64,000 nucleotides of DNA from Panacagrimonas perspica (GTDB lineage Bacteria > Pseudomonadota > Gammaproteobacteria > Nevskiales > Nevskiaceae), in contig NZ_SOBT01000008.1 in the NCBI RefSeq assembly GCF_004364935.1, forward strand, positions 124,001-188,000, in the 5' to 3' direction. The notes under the pieces were generated by a model. It searched no databases. It was not told the origin of the DNA and saw only the letters and a list, made by a program, of their open reading frames with translations. How positions within the stretch are numbered: position 1 is the first letter of the stretch; each line of letters opens with the position of its first letter. Positions 25,773 through 33,734 of this stretch are shown here, piece by piece. The translations under genes were made by a program, and so were the position numbers.

Positions 25773-25857
25773 GTAGCCCCGGCGAAGTCTGGGATTCCCC
25801 TCGCATGCGCAGCGCGCCCCGGCTCTTTCGCTTCGCGAAATTCGACGCCCGGGCTAC
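25773..25857. repeat. GTAGCCCGG palindromic element, copy 6 (variant right half)
   Basis: Left arm GTAGCCCCGGCGAAGTC. The variant right half contains TTTCGC-TTC-GCGAAA as its own hairpin, then CGCCCGGGCTAC. It ends 3 bp before the hisD stop codon. Confidence 0.82.
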
Positions 25858-25860
25858 GCG

Positions 25861-27153
25861 TTACGCGCGATCGCGTGCCGAGGCGGCGTGGGCCTGCAGG
25901 CCTTCGGCGTCCGCGATGGTCCCGGCGATCTTCGCCATCACCCGTGCGCCATCCGGCGAGCACTCGATCAGGCTCGTGCGCTTCTGGAATTCGTAGACGC
26001 CCAGCGGGTTGGAGAAACGTGCGGCACGCGATGTCGGCAGCACGTGGTTCGGACCTGCGCAGTAGTCGCCGAAGGCTTCGGGCGTATGGCGGCCGAGAAA
26101 GACGGCGCCGGCGTGACGGACGCGATCGAGCAGCGCGCGCGGATCGTCCACCGCCAGTTCGAGATGCTCGGGCGCGATGCGGTTGGAGACGTCCACCGCC
26201 TCCTCGAGCGAGCGCGCCCTGATCAGCGCGCCGCGATTGCCGATCGACGCGCGCACGATCTCGTGACGCGGAAGGGTGGTGACGCGCTCGTCCATCGCAT
26301 CCGACACCTTTTCGAGGAAGGCCGCGTCGGGCGAGATCAGCACCGACTGCGCGTCCTCGTCGTGCTCGGCCTGGCTGAACAGGTCCATCGCGATCCAGCG
26401 CGGGTCGCTGCCGGCATCCGAGATGACGACGATCTCCGAAGGCCCTGCGATCGAATCGATGCCGACCTGGCCGAACACGATGCGCTTGGCCGCGGCCACG
26501 TAGGCGTTGCCGGGCCCGACGATCTTGTCCACCGCGGGGACGCTCTGCGTGCCGTAGGCCAAGGCCGCCACGGCCTGCGCACCGCCGATGCGGAACACGC
26601 GATCCACGCCCGCGAGATACGCGGCGCCGAGCACCGCGGCGTTGGTTTCGCCGTTGGGCGTGGGCACCACCATGATGATTTCAGGGACGCCGGCGACCTT
26701 CGCGGGCACCGCGTTCATCAGCACCGAGGACGGATAGGCCGCCTTGCCGCCCGGAACGTAGATGCCGACGCGATCCAGCGGCGTGATGCGCTGGCCCAGG
26801 CGATTGCCGTGGCTGTCGCCGAATTCGAAGGGCTGCAGGGGCTGGCGTTCCGCGTACGCGCGGATCCGGGCATGCGCCTGCTCCAGCGCGGCCTTCAGCT
26901 CGGCCGACAGGCCGAGCCATGCGGCTTCGAGTTCCGCGCGGCCCAGTTCGAGCTGCGCCGCCGAGTTCCAGGCGGAGCGGTCGAAGCGGTTGGTGGCCTC
27001 CAGCAGCGCCGCGTCTCCGCGCGTGCGCACGTCGGAGACGATGCGCTCGACCGCCTGCGTGACCTGCGGGTCCTGCGTCGGCGCGCGATCCAGCAGGCGC
27101 CCGAGCCGCTCGTCGAAATCGGCGTCCGCCGTGTCGAGACGGTTCGTCTTCAT
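25861..27153 (-). CDS. hisD: Histidinol dehydrogenase
   Basis: 430 residues, full length. Oxidises histidinol to histidine in two NAD-dependent steps with zinc. Family motifs visible: [28 protein letters not shown] (zinc His and catalytic neighbourhood) and the RIAPEHLEL...GPNHVLPT part. It starts 4 nt after hisG. Instead of hisC and the rest of the pathway, a palindromic element and a lipoprotein follow. Confidence 0.96.
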   Translation of the reverse strand: MKTNRLDTADADFDERLGRLLDRAPTQDPQVTQAVERIVSDVRTRGDAALLEATNRFDRSAWNSAAQLELGRAELEAAWLGLSAELKAALEQAHARIRAYAERQPLQPFEFGDSHGNRLGQRITPLDRVGIYVPGGKAAYPSSVLMNAVPAKVAGVPEIIMVVPTPNGETNAAVLGAAYLAGVDRVFRIGGAQAVAALAYGTQSVPAVDKIVGPGNAYVAAAKRIVFGQVGIDSIAGPSEIVVISDAGSDPRWIAMDLFSQAEHDEDAQSVLISPDAAFLEKVSDAMDERVTTLPRHEIVRASIGNRGALIRARSLEEAVDVSNRIAPEHLELAVDDPRALLDRVRHAGAVFLGRHTPEAFGDYCAGPNHVLPTSRAARFSNPLGVYEFQKRTSLIECSPDGARVMAKIAGTIADAEGLQAHAASARDRA

Positions 27154-27157
27154 GGCC

Positions 27158-27811
27158 TCAGGCCGCCGCCCTGAGCGTCTGCAGCCGCGCCAGCAGGTCG
27201 CGCAGCGCGGCGTGCTTCATCTTCATCGAGGCCTTGTTGACGACGACGCGCGAACTGACCTGGCAGATGATCTCGGTCTCGACCAGACCATTGGCCTTGA
27301 GCGTGTTGCCGGTGGCGACCAGGTCCACGATCAGGTCGGCCAGGCCCACCAGCGGGGCCAGCTCCATCGAGCCGTAGAGCTTGATGATCTCCACCTGTTC
27401 GCCGCGGGCGGCGAAGAAGCGGCGCGTGATCTCGGGGTACTTGGTGGCCACGCGCACGCGGCGGCGCAGCGTCGTCGGCGTGCCGGGCGGCCGGTCGAAC
27501 GGCGAACCCTTGACGACGGCGATCGACAGCCGGCACTTGGCGATATCCAGGTCCATCGGCTCGTACAACGCCTCGCCGCCGTGCTCCATCAGCACGTCCT
27601 TGCCGACGATTCCCAGGTCGGCCGCGCCGTGCTCGACGTACGTCGGCACGTCAGTGGGGCGGATGATCAGGAAGTGCAGGTTCGGATCGCGCGACGGCAC
27701 GCGCAGCAGGCGATCGATGTCGCCGGCCGGCGCAAGGCCGAGGCGGTCGAGCATCGGCAGGCAATCTTCGAGGATGCGGCCCTTGGAGAGGGCCAGCGTG
27801 AGCGAGGTCAT
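27158..27811 (-). CDS. hisG: ATP phosphoribosyltransferase, short form
   Basis: 217 residues. First enzyme of histidine synthesis. [10 protein letters not shown], the [10 protein letters not shown] motif and the PRPP-binding [14 protein letters not shown] are intact. Only the catalytic domains are present: the regulatory ACT-like domain of the long form (about 300 residues) is missing. Short HisG enzymes need HisZ for activity and feedback, so a hisZ is expected elsewhere in the genome. Confidence 0.95.
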   Translation of the reverse strand: MTSLTLALSKGRILEDCLPMLDRLGLAPAGDIDRLLRVPSRDPNLHFLIIRPTDVPTYVEHGAADLGIVGKDVLMEHGGEALYEPMDLDIAKCRLSIAVVKGSPFDRPPGTPTTLRRRVRVATKYPEITRRFFAARGEQVEIIKLYGSMELAPLVGLADLIVDLVATGNTLKANGLVETEIICQVSSRVVVNKASMKMKHAALRDLLARLQTLRAAA

Positions 27812-27992
27812 GAGGACCGCGGAGCGTCAAAAGGGGCGCAATTCTAGCGGGGAATGGACCCGTGGCGCGGCGTGATCGTCCGGCCCGCCCGGATGGAGCC
27901 GATCATGAATCGACCGGGGCCCCTGCATTCACGGATTTGTCAGAGCCGGCTAACCATCATCGCGCCCGTCACCTAGCCAGTCCGGGCCGCCG

Positions 27993-28973
27993 ATGCGTCG
28001 CACGTGGAAGATGATTCGCGGATCGATCGCGGCGGGCGCCTCATGGAAGGTCGTACGCCTGCCGGAGCCGGTCGCGCCGGCCGCGCGCGAGCACTACCTG
28101 GTGTTCGCCGCGGCCATCAAGAACGAGGCCGACTTCCTGCCCGAATGGATCGAATTCCACCGGCACGTCGGCGTCGACCGGTTCGTGCTCTACGATAACG
28201 GCAGCACCGACCACACCGTCCGGGTGCTGGAGCCTTACGTCCGCAGCGGCATCGTGCAGCTCATCCCCTGGCAGAACTTCTCGTACTGGATGAACCAGCA
28301 GCGCGCCGCCTTCGCGCATGCGCTGGCCAACTTCGGTCCGCGCACGACCTGGATGGGTTTCTTCGACGTCGACGAGTTCGTGTTTCCCACCCATCGTGCG
28401 CAGCTACGCGATGTCCTGCATCCGCGCGAACACCTGCCGGCGCTGTGCGTGGCGGGCGTCAATTTCGGGACTGCGGGCCATCTGGTGCGTCCGGCCGGCA
28501 GCGTGCTGCGCAACTTCCGCATGGGCGTGCCGATGGAGCGGCAGCGCGAGGTCGTCGCGCTGATGAACACCAAGTGCTTCGTGCGGCCCGAGCGCGTGGC
28601 CGCGGTGCCCAGCGTGCACTGGTTCGAGCTGCGCGGCGACGCGGCGCGCGCGTATACCGAGCATGGCGTGCCGCTGCGCCACCGTCCTTACGATCAGCCC
28701 GAAGCGCTGAGCGTGGACGTCATTCGATACAACCATTATTTCTCGAAGGCGCGCGAGGATTTTGCGCGCAAGATCGCCGGTACCGACGCGCGCGGGCCGA
28801 TGTGGAACGGCAACGCGGCGTCGAAGACGCGGATGCTCGACGCCATCGAGGCACTGGCGGTCGAGGACCATGCGATCGATCACGTGCTCGATGGGTTCGC
28901 GTGGCTGAATGCGGTGGAGTCTTCGGCGCTGCGGCCGCGCACTTTCGACTTCGCCGCCGCCAGGGCCGCATAA
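27993..28973 (+). CDS. Glycosyltransferase, GT92/GT2-like
   Basis: 326 residues. KNEADFLPEWIEFH (42-55), DNGSTD and the metal-binding DVDEF (123-127 region) mark the family PF13704/GT92, which transfers hexoses to glycans. No signal peptide or membrane helix, so it is probably cytoplasmic or peripheral at the inner membrane. It is not within a polysaccharide cluster here; divergent from hisG, convergent with a peptidase. Substrates unknown. Confidence 0.85.
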   Translation: MRRTWKMIRGSIAAGASWKVVRLPEPVAPAAREHYLVFAAAIKNEADFLPEWIEFHRHVGVDRFVLYDNGSTDHTVRVLEPYVRSGIVQLIPWQNFSYWMNQQRAAFAHALANFGPRTTWMGFFDVDEFVFPTHRAQLRDVLHPREHLPALCVAGVNFGTAGHLVRPAGSVLRNFRMGVPMERQREVVALMNTKCFVRPERVAAVPSVHWFELRGDAARAYTEHGVPLRHRPYDQPEALSVDVIRYNHYFSKAREDFARKIAGTDARGPMWNGNAASKTRMLDAIEALAVEDHAIDHVLDGFAWLNAVESSALRPRTFDFAAARAA

Positions 28974-28976
28974 CCC

Positions 28977-29061
28977 GTAGCCCGGACGAAGTCCGGGATT
29001 GCGCTCCGTATTCGAGGAGAACCCCGCTCTTTCGCTTCGCGAAATTCAACGTCCGGGCTAC
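28977..29061. repeat. GTAGCCCGG palindromic element, copy 7 (variant right half)
   Basis: Left arm GTAGCCCGGACGAAGTCCGG. The right half has TTTCGC-TTC-GCGAAA and ends GTCCGGGCTAC. The centre is inverted relative to copies 9, 10 and 13. Between stop codons 3 bp and 2 bp away on either side. Confidence 0.85.
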
Positions 29062-29063
29062 GG

Positions 29064-31148
29064 TTAGCGCAATTGCTTCCACAGAAAGCTGTACGACAGC
29101 GCATCCATGTAGGCCTTCTGCCGATTGTTCGCCGCGCCGCCGTGGCCGCCTTCGATGTTCTCGTAGTACAGCACCGGCTGGCCCAGCTCGAGCAGGCGCG
29201 CCGTCATCTTGCGCGCGTGCGCCGGGTGCACACGATCATCGCGCGTCGATGTCGTGATCAGCGCGTTCGGGTATTTCACGCCGGGCCGCAGGTTCTGGTA
29301 CGGCGAGTAGCGCGACAGGTATTCCCATTGCGCCGGGTCGTCCGGGTTCCCGTACTCGCTCATCCAGCTCGCACCCGCCAGCAGCAGGTGATAGCGGCGC
29401 ATGTCGAGCAGCGGAACCTGGCAGACGACCGCGCCGAACAGTTCGGGATGCTGGGTCATGGCCACGCCCATCAGCAGGCCGCCGTTGCTGCCGCCCTGGA
29501 TGCCCAGGTGCCGCGGGGACGTCACGCCGCGCTGGATCAGGTCCTGCGCGATGGCGGCGAAGTCGTCGTAGGCGCGCTGGCGGTTCTGCTGCACCGCCGC
29601 CTGGTGCCAGGGCGGGCCGAACTCGCCGCCGCCGCGGATGTTGGCCAGGACGAAGGTGCCGCCGCGCTCCAGCCAGGCCGCGCCGACGGCCGCGTGATAG
29701 CCCGGCGTCAGCGCGATCTCGAAGCCGCCGTAGCCGTACAGCAGCGTCGGATTCCTGCCGTCGGTCTTCATGCCGGCGCGGCCGACCTGGAAGTAGGGGA
29801 CTTTCGTGCCGTCCTTCGAGACGGCCTCGCGCTGCTCCACCTCGATACCGTCCGCCTTGAAGAACGCGGGGAGCTGCTTGAGCGTGCGGTGCCCGTCGCG
29901 GCCCAGCACGCCGTCGAGAAGGCGCGTTGGCAAAGTGAAGCTCTCGGTGGTCAGCAGGTAGCTGTCGGACTCCTCGTCGTTGAGCGCCGCCGCCTCGGCC
30001 TCGCCGAACTCGGGCACCGCCACCGGCCGCGCACTCCAGCGGCCACGGGCGTACCTCATCTCGGTGACGCGGCCGCGCACTCGGTCGAGCTGGTTGAGCA
30101 GCAGACCGCTGCGGACCTTCGAATAGCCGATCAGCGAAACTTTCTCGCTGGGCGCGAACAGGATGTCGAACCTGCGCTGACCCTCGATGAACGCGACCAG
30201 CGGAATCGCGATCAGGCTGTTGGCCACGTAACGATGGCCGATGATCTCCCAGTCGCTGCGCAACTGGAGCAGCAACTGGTCCTGGAACAGGCTCAGGTCG
30301 GCGTCGACGGGAACGTCGAGCTTCGCCAGATGCTCCCCCGAGCGCAGGAAGTACTCGAACTCGAAGAACGTGATTGCGCGCTGCACGATTTCACGCTGCC
30401 GCCCCGGCTCGTTCTGAACGTCGATGCCGACGGCGACATCCTCGACCTTGGCTTCGTAGACGACGCGCGCCGCCGGCAGCGCCGTGCCGCGCTTCCATTC
30501 GCGCACGATCCGCGGATATCCCGACGAGGTGAGATCCGAGGGCGTGGTGTCGGTGGCGACCAGCACGCTGTCCACGTTGCGCCAGACGATCTCGTGCTTG
30601 CCCTCCGGCAGTTCGAAACCCTTGGCGACGAAGCGGCGCGTACCCGTGTCGAATTCGCGCAGGACGTGCGCATCGGCGCCGCCGCGCGACAGTTTCAGCA
30701 GGCAGCGGTGATATTTCGGATACAGGCATTCCGCACCCTTCCAGACCCAGTTCTCCTTTTCCGACGTCGACAGCGCGTCGAGATCCAGCACGGTCTCCCA
30801 GCGCGGTGTGGCTTTGCGGTACTCGTCCGGCCGGGTGCGACGCCACAGGCCGCGCGGGTGCTGCGCGTCCTTCCAGAAGTTGTAGAGCCAGCCATCGCGC
30901 AGCGAGACGGCGGGAATCCGCGCGTTGGAGTCGTAGATGGCGAGCAGGCGATCGTAGATCGGCGTGAAATCGGGCGAGGCCTCGAGTTCCTTCTGCGATA
31001 TCGCGTTGCGCGCACGGACCCAGTCGAGCGACTTCGCGGCCTCGACGTCCTCGAGCCACAGGTAGGGATCGGCGGACTCCGCGGCGTGGCCGGCGGATGC
31101 CGACAGCACCAGCAGGAGCGCGGCCGCGACGGTGTGCAGGAACCTCAT
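29064..31148 (-). CDS. Prolyl oligopeptidase family serine peptidase (S9A), secreted
   Basis: 694 residues from ATG 31148, with signal peptide (MRFLHTVAAALLLVLSASA...GHA). An N-terminal seven-bladed propeller is followed by an alpha/beta hydrolase domain with catalytic S554 (GGSNGG), aspartate at 637/638 (TRDDRVHP) and H669 (EGGHGG). It cleaves short proline-containing peptides. A periplasmic location is predicted from the signal peptide. Divergent from eutB. Confidence 0.92.
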   Translation of the reverse strand: MRFLHTVAAALLLVLSASAGHAAESADPYLWLEDVEAAKSLDWVRARNAISQKELEASPDFTPIYDRLLAIYDSNARIPAVSLRDGWLYNFWKDAQHPRGLWRRTRPDEYRKATPRWETVLDLDALSTSEKENWVWKGAECLYPKYHRCLLKLSRGGADAHVLREFDTGTRRFVAKGFELPEGKHEIVWRNVDSVLVATDTTPSDLTSSGYPRIVREWKRGTALPAARVVYEAKVEDVAVGIDVQNEPGRQREIVQRAITFFEFEYFLRSGEHLAKLDVPVDADLSLFQDQLLLQLRSDWEIIGHRYVANSLIAIPLVAFIEGQRRFDILFAPSEKVSLIGYSKVRSGLLLNQLDRVRGRVTEMRYARGRWSARPVAVPEFGEAEAAALNDEESDSYLLTTESFTLPTRLLDGVLGRDGHRTLKQLPAFFKADGIEVEQREAVSKDGTKVPYFQVGRAGMKTDGRNPTLLYGYGGFEIALTPGYHAAVGAAWLERGGTFVLANIRGGGEFGPPWHQAAVQQNRQRAYDDFAAIAQDLIQRGVTSPRHLGIQGGSNGGLLMGVAMTQHPELFGAVVCQVPLLDMRRYHLLLAGASWMSEYGNPDDPAQWEYLSRYSPYQNLRPGVKYPNALITTSTRDDRVHPAHARKMTARLLELGQPVLYYENIEGGHGGAANNRQKAYMDALSYSFLWKQLR

Positions 31149-31282
31149 GATCGACCCCCGGAGAAGATCGGTCGACGGTAGCGGGCAAGGCGCTTGCGTA
31201 GCAAACCGCGGGAATGCGCCATTGCCGCACCCCGAGATCGTCGCCGCTGTTCCCCGTCGTCCAATTACGGACACAATGTTCC

Positions 31283-32680
31283 ATGGCCTACACCTCCCGC
31301 ATCGGTGTTCGCGGATATCGCTTCGAGAGCCTCGGCGAGCTGCTGGCCAAGGCCTCGCCCGAGCGCTCGGGCGATCATCTCGCTGGCATCGCCAGCGCCA
31401 GCGCCGAAGAGCGCATGGCCGCGCGGCTCGCGCTCGCCGAGGTGCCGCTGCTTCGCTTCTGCGAAGAACTGCTGATCCCGGCCGAAGACGACGAAGTCAC
31501 GCGCCTGATCTGCGATCGCTTCGATCGCGCTGCTTTCCAGCCGATCGCCAGCCTCGACGTCGGCGCGTTCCGCGATTGGCTGTTGTCGGATGCCGTCGAC
31601 GGCGCCGTGCTGAATGCGCTCGCGCCGGGACTGATGCCCGAGATGCTGGCCGCCGTGAGCAAGCTGATGCGCAACCAGGATCTGGTGCTGACCGCGCGCA
31701 AGGTCCGGGTGGCGACGCGCTTTCGCAACACGCTCGGCGGCGCCGGCGTGCTGTCGGTACGCCTGCAGCCCAATCACCCCACCGACGATGCACGCGGCGT
31801 TGCGGCATCCATCCTGGATGGCCTGATGTTCGGTTGCGGCGATGCGTGCATCGGCATCAACCCGGCGAGCGACGAACCCGAACGCCTCGCTCCGCTGTGG
31901 CGCCTGCTCGACGAGCTGATCGCCCGCTTCGAGATTCCGACGCAGTCCTGCGTGCTGGCGCACGTGACGCGCCAGATCGCGGCGATCGAGGCGGGTCTTC
32001 CGCTGGATCTGGTGTTCCAGTCCATCGGCGGAACTGAAGGCCTGAATCGCAGCTTCGGTATCGATCTGGCGCTGCTGCGCGAAGCACATGACGCCGGACG
32101 ATCGCTGCGTCGCGGGGCCGTGGGCGACAACGTGATGTACTTCGAGACCGGGCAGGGCAGTGCGCTGTCCGCCGGTGCGCATCACGCCATCGATCAGCAG
32201 ACGCTGGAAGCCCGCGCGTACGCCGTTGCGCGCGAGTTCGAGCCGCTGCTCGTCAACACCGTCGTCGGCTTCATCGGGCCCGAGTACCTGTACGACGGCA
32301 AGCAGATACTGCGCGCGGCGCTGGAGGATCACTTCTGCGGAAAGCTGATGGGGCTGCCGATGGGCGTGGACGTCTGCTACACCAACCACGCCGAGGCGGA
32401 CCAGGACGACATGGACACGCTGCTGACGGTGCTCGGCACGGCCGGCGTGAACTACATCATGGGCGTGCCCGGCGCCGACGATGTGATGCTCAACTATCAA
32501 TCGACCAGCTTCCACGACGCCCTGTATGTGCGTCGTGCGCTGGGATTGCGGCCGGCGCCCGAGTTCGAAGCCTGGCTCGAGAAGCAGGGCATCGTCGACG
32601 CCACCGGCACGCCGATCGCGGATGGCCGCATGGCGGCGCTGAGCGACCTGCGTGCTTTCGTCGACGGACGCAGCGCATGA
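31283..32680 (+). CDS. eutB: Ethanolamine ammonia-lyase large subunit
   Basis: 465 residues from ATG 31283 (MAYTSRIG); an upstream GTG would add an unrelated tail. Splits ethanolamine to acetaldehyde and ammonia using adenosylcobalamin. Family hallmarks are GAGVLSVRLQPNHPTDD-type sequence near 155-170, FGCGDACIGINP and VCYTNHAEADQDD. It is coupled to eutC by a 4-nt overlap. No eutA reactivase, transporter or microcompartment gene is near, and no cobalamin riboswitch was recognised upstream. Confidence 0.95.
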   Translation: MAYTSRIGVRGYRFESLGELLAKASPERSGDHLAGIASASAEERMAARLALAEVPLLRFCEELLIPAEDDEVTRLICDRFDRAAFQPIASLDVGAFRDWLLSDAVDGAVLNALAPGLMPEMLAAVSKLMRNQDLVLTARKVRVATRFRNTLGGAGVLSVRLQPNHPTDDARGVAASILDGLMFGCGDACIGINPASDEPERLAPLWRLLDELIARFEIPTQSCVLAHVTRQIAAIEAGLPLDLVFQSIGGTEGLNRSFGIDLALLREAHDAGRSLRRGAVGDNVMYFETGQGSALSAGAHHAIDQQTLEARAYAVAREFEPLLVNTVVGFIGPEYLYDGKQILRAALEDHFCGKLMGLPMGVDVCYTNHAEADQDDMDTLLTVLGTAGVNYIMGVPGADDVMLNYQSTSFHDALYVRRALGLRPAPEFEAWLEKQGIVDATGTPIADGRMAALSDLRAFVDGRSA

Positions 32681-33465
32681 GCGATCAGAAGAAGCCGCTC
32701 GCGGTGCCGGTGCCCGGCGTCATCGAGCCGTCGCCGGCCTGGGCGGAACTCGCGGGCCTGACGCCGGCGAGAGTCGCGCTGGGCCGCAGTGGCGTGAGTC
32801 TTCCGACGCGCGAGGTGATGTCGTTCGGCGTGGCCCACGCCCGTGCACGCGACGCGGTGCACGCGGAGCTCGATGTCGCGAAGCTTCGGGAAGAGTTGGC
32901 GGCCGATGGCTGGACGGCGATCGAGGTCACCAGCGCCGCGACGACGCGCACCGCCTTTCTCGCGCGGCCGGACTGGGGACGCCGGCTCGACGACGAATCG
33001 AACAAGAAGCTGGCAGCGATTCCGCGAGAAAAGCCGGACCTGGTCTTCGTGTTGAGCGACGGCCTGTCTGCGCTGGCGCTGCACAGCCACGCCTCGCGTT
33101 TGCTGCGCACGCTGAAGCCCAAGCTTGCCGATCTGCGCGTCGCGCCGATCGTCATCGCCACGCAGGCGCGCGTGGCGCTCTCCGACGAGGTCGGGCAGTT
33201 TCTCGGGGCGGGTATCGCGGTGAGCCTGATCGGCGAGCGTCCGGGACTGTCCACCCCCGATAGCCTGGGCGCGTATCTCACGGCCGACCCGCGCGTGGGT
33301 CGCAGTGATGCGCAGCGCAACTGCATCTCGAACATCCACGGCGCGGGCCTGAGCTACGAGACGGCTGCCGCGCAGATCGAGGCGTTGATTCGTACCGCCC
33401 ACGCCTCCGGCGTCAGCGGGGTCACATTGGCCAAGCGCCTCGCCGCCCCAAGGGAGTCCCCGTAG
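32677..33465 (+). CDS. eutC: Ethanolamine ammonia-lyase small subunit
   Basis: 262 residues. Partner of EutB, holding part of the cobalamin site. Visible family motifs: FGVAHARARDAV, LSDGLSALA, IGERPGLSTPDSLGAY and RNCISNIHGAGL. The stop codon TAG is the TAG within the GTAG end of a palindromic element, so the last two residues also come from the junction. Confidence 0.94.
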   Translation: MSDQKKPLAVPVPGVIEPSPAWAELAGLTPARVALGRSGVSLPTREVMSFGVAHARARDAVHAELDVAKLREELAADGWTAIEVTSAATTRTAFLARPDWGRRLDDESNKKLAAIPREKPDLVFVLSDGLSALALHSHASRLLRTLKPKLADLRVAPIVIATQARVALSDEVGQFLGAGIAVSLIGERPGLSTPDSLGAYLTADPRVGRSDAQRNCISNIHGAGLSYETAAAQIEALIRTAHASGVSGVTLAKRLAAPRESP

Positions 33466-33528
33466 CCCGGACGAAGCCCGGGGTTGCGCTCGGTTTGCGA
33501 GGGGGAACCCCGGGCTTCGCCGGGCTAC
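33462..33528. repeat. GTAGCCCGG palindromic element, copy 8
   Basis: Core GAAGC/GCTTC, centre in inverted orientation. Its TAG (33463-33465) is the eutC stop codon. First of a pair that forms a tandem unit with copy 9. Confidence 0.85.
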
Positions 33529-33534
33529 GCGATG

Positions 33535-33645
33535 TTGCCGGCTTCGGACGCTTCGGAGATCCAAACCGGAAACTTTCGCTCGCTTCCAATGATCTGCGTG
33601 AGCACGCGGTCAGGGTTCCGACGTCATCAGCGAACGCGCCATGCT
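33535..33645 (-). pseudogene. decayed tandem copy of the 3' end of the neighbouring four-domain gene
   Basis: On the minus strand it encodes HGAFADDVGTLT and, after a frameshift, VLTQIIGSERKFPV. These match HGAFDNDVVTLTHVLTQIIGSKPKLPV at the C-terminus of the next gene. DNA identity is strong around the shared ATGATCTGCGTGAGCAC on the plus strand. Together with copy 8 it forms a unit of about 200 bp equal in order to copy 9 plus the true gene end. So it is a remnant of a segmental tandem duplication, without a usable reading frame. Confidence 0.75.
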
Positions 33646-33662
33646 ATGGCGATTCAGCCCCC

Positions 33663-33729
33663 GTAGCCCGGGTGAAACCCGGGGCTCCCCTCGCAATACG
33701 CAGCGCAACCCGGGGTTCACCTGGACTAC
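33663..33729. repeat. GTAGCCCGG palindromic element, copy 9
   Basis: Left core TGAAA, right arm GGTTCACCTGGACTAC with two substitutions. It ends 5 bp before the stop of the four-domain gene. Confidence 0.82.
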
Positions 33730-33734
33730 GGGGT

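Noticed and set aside
31149-31282. Cobalamin riboswitch before eutB
   Set aside because: No B12-box-like sequence could be recognised in the short divergent gap.
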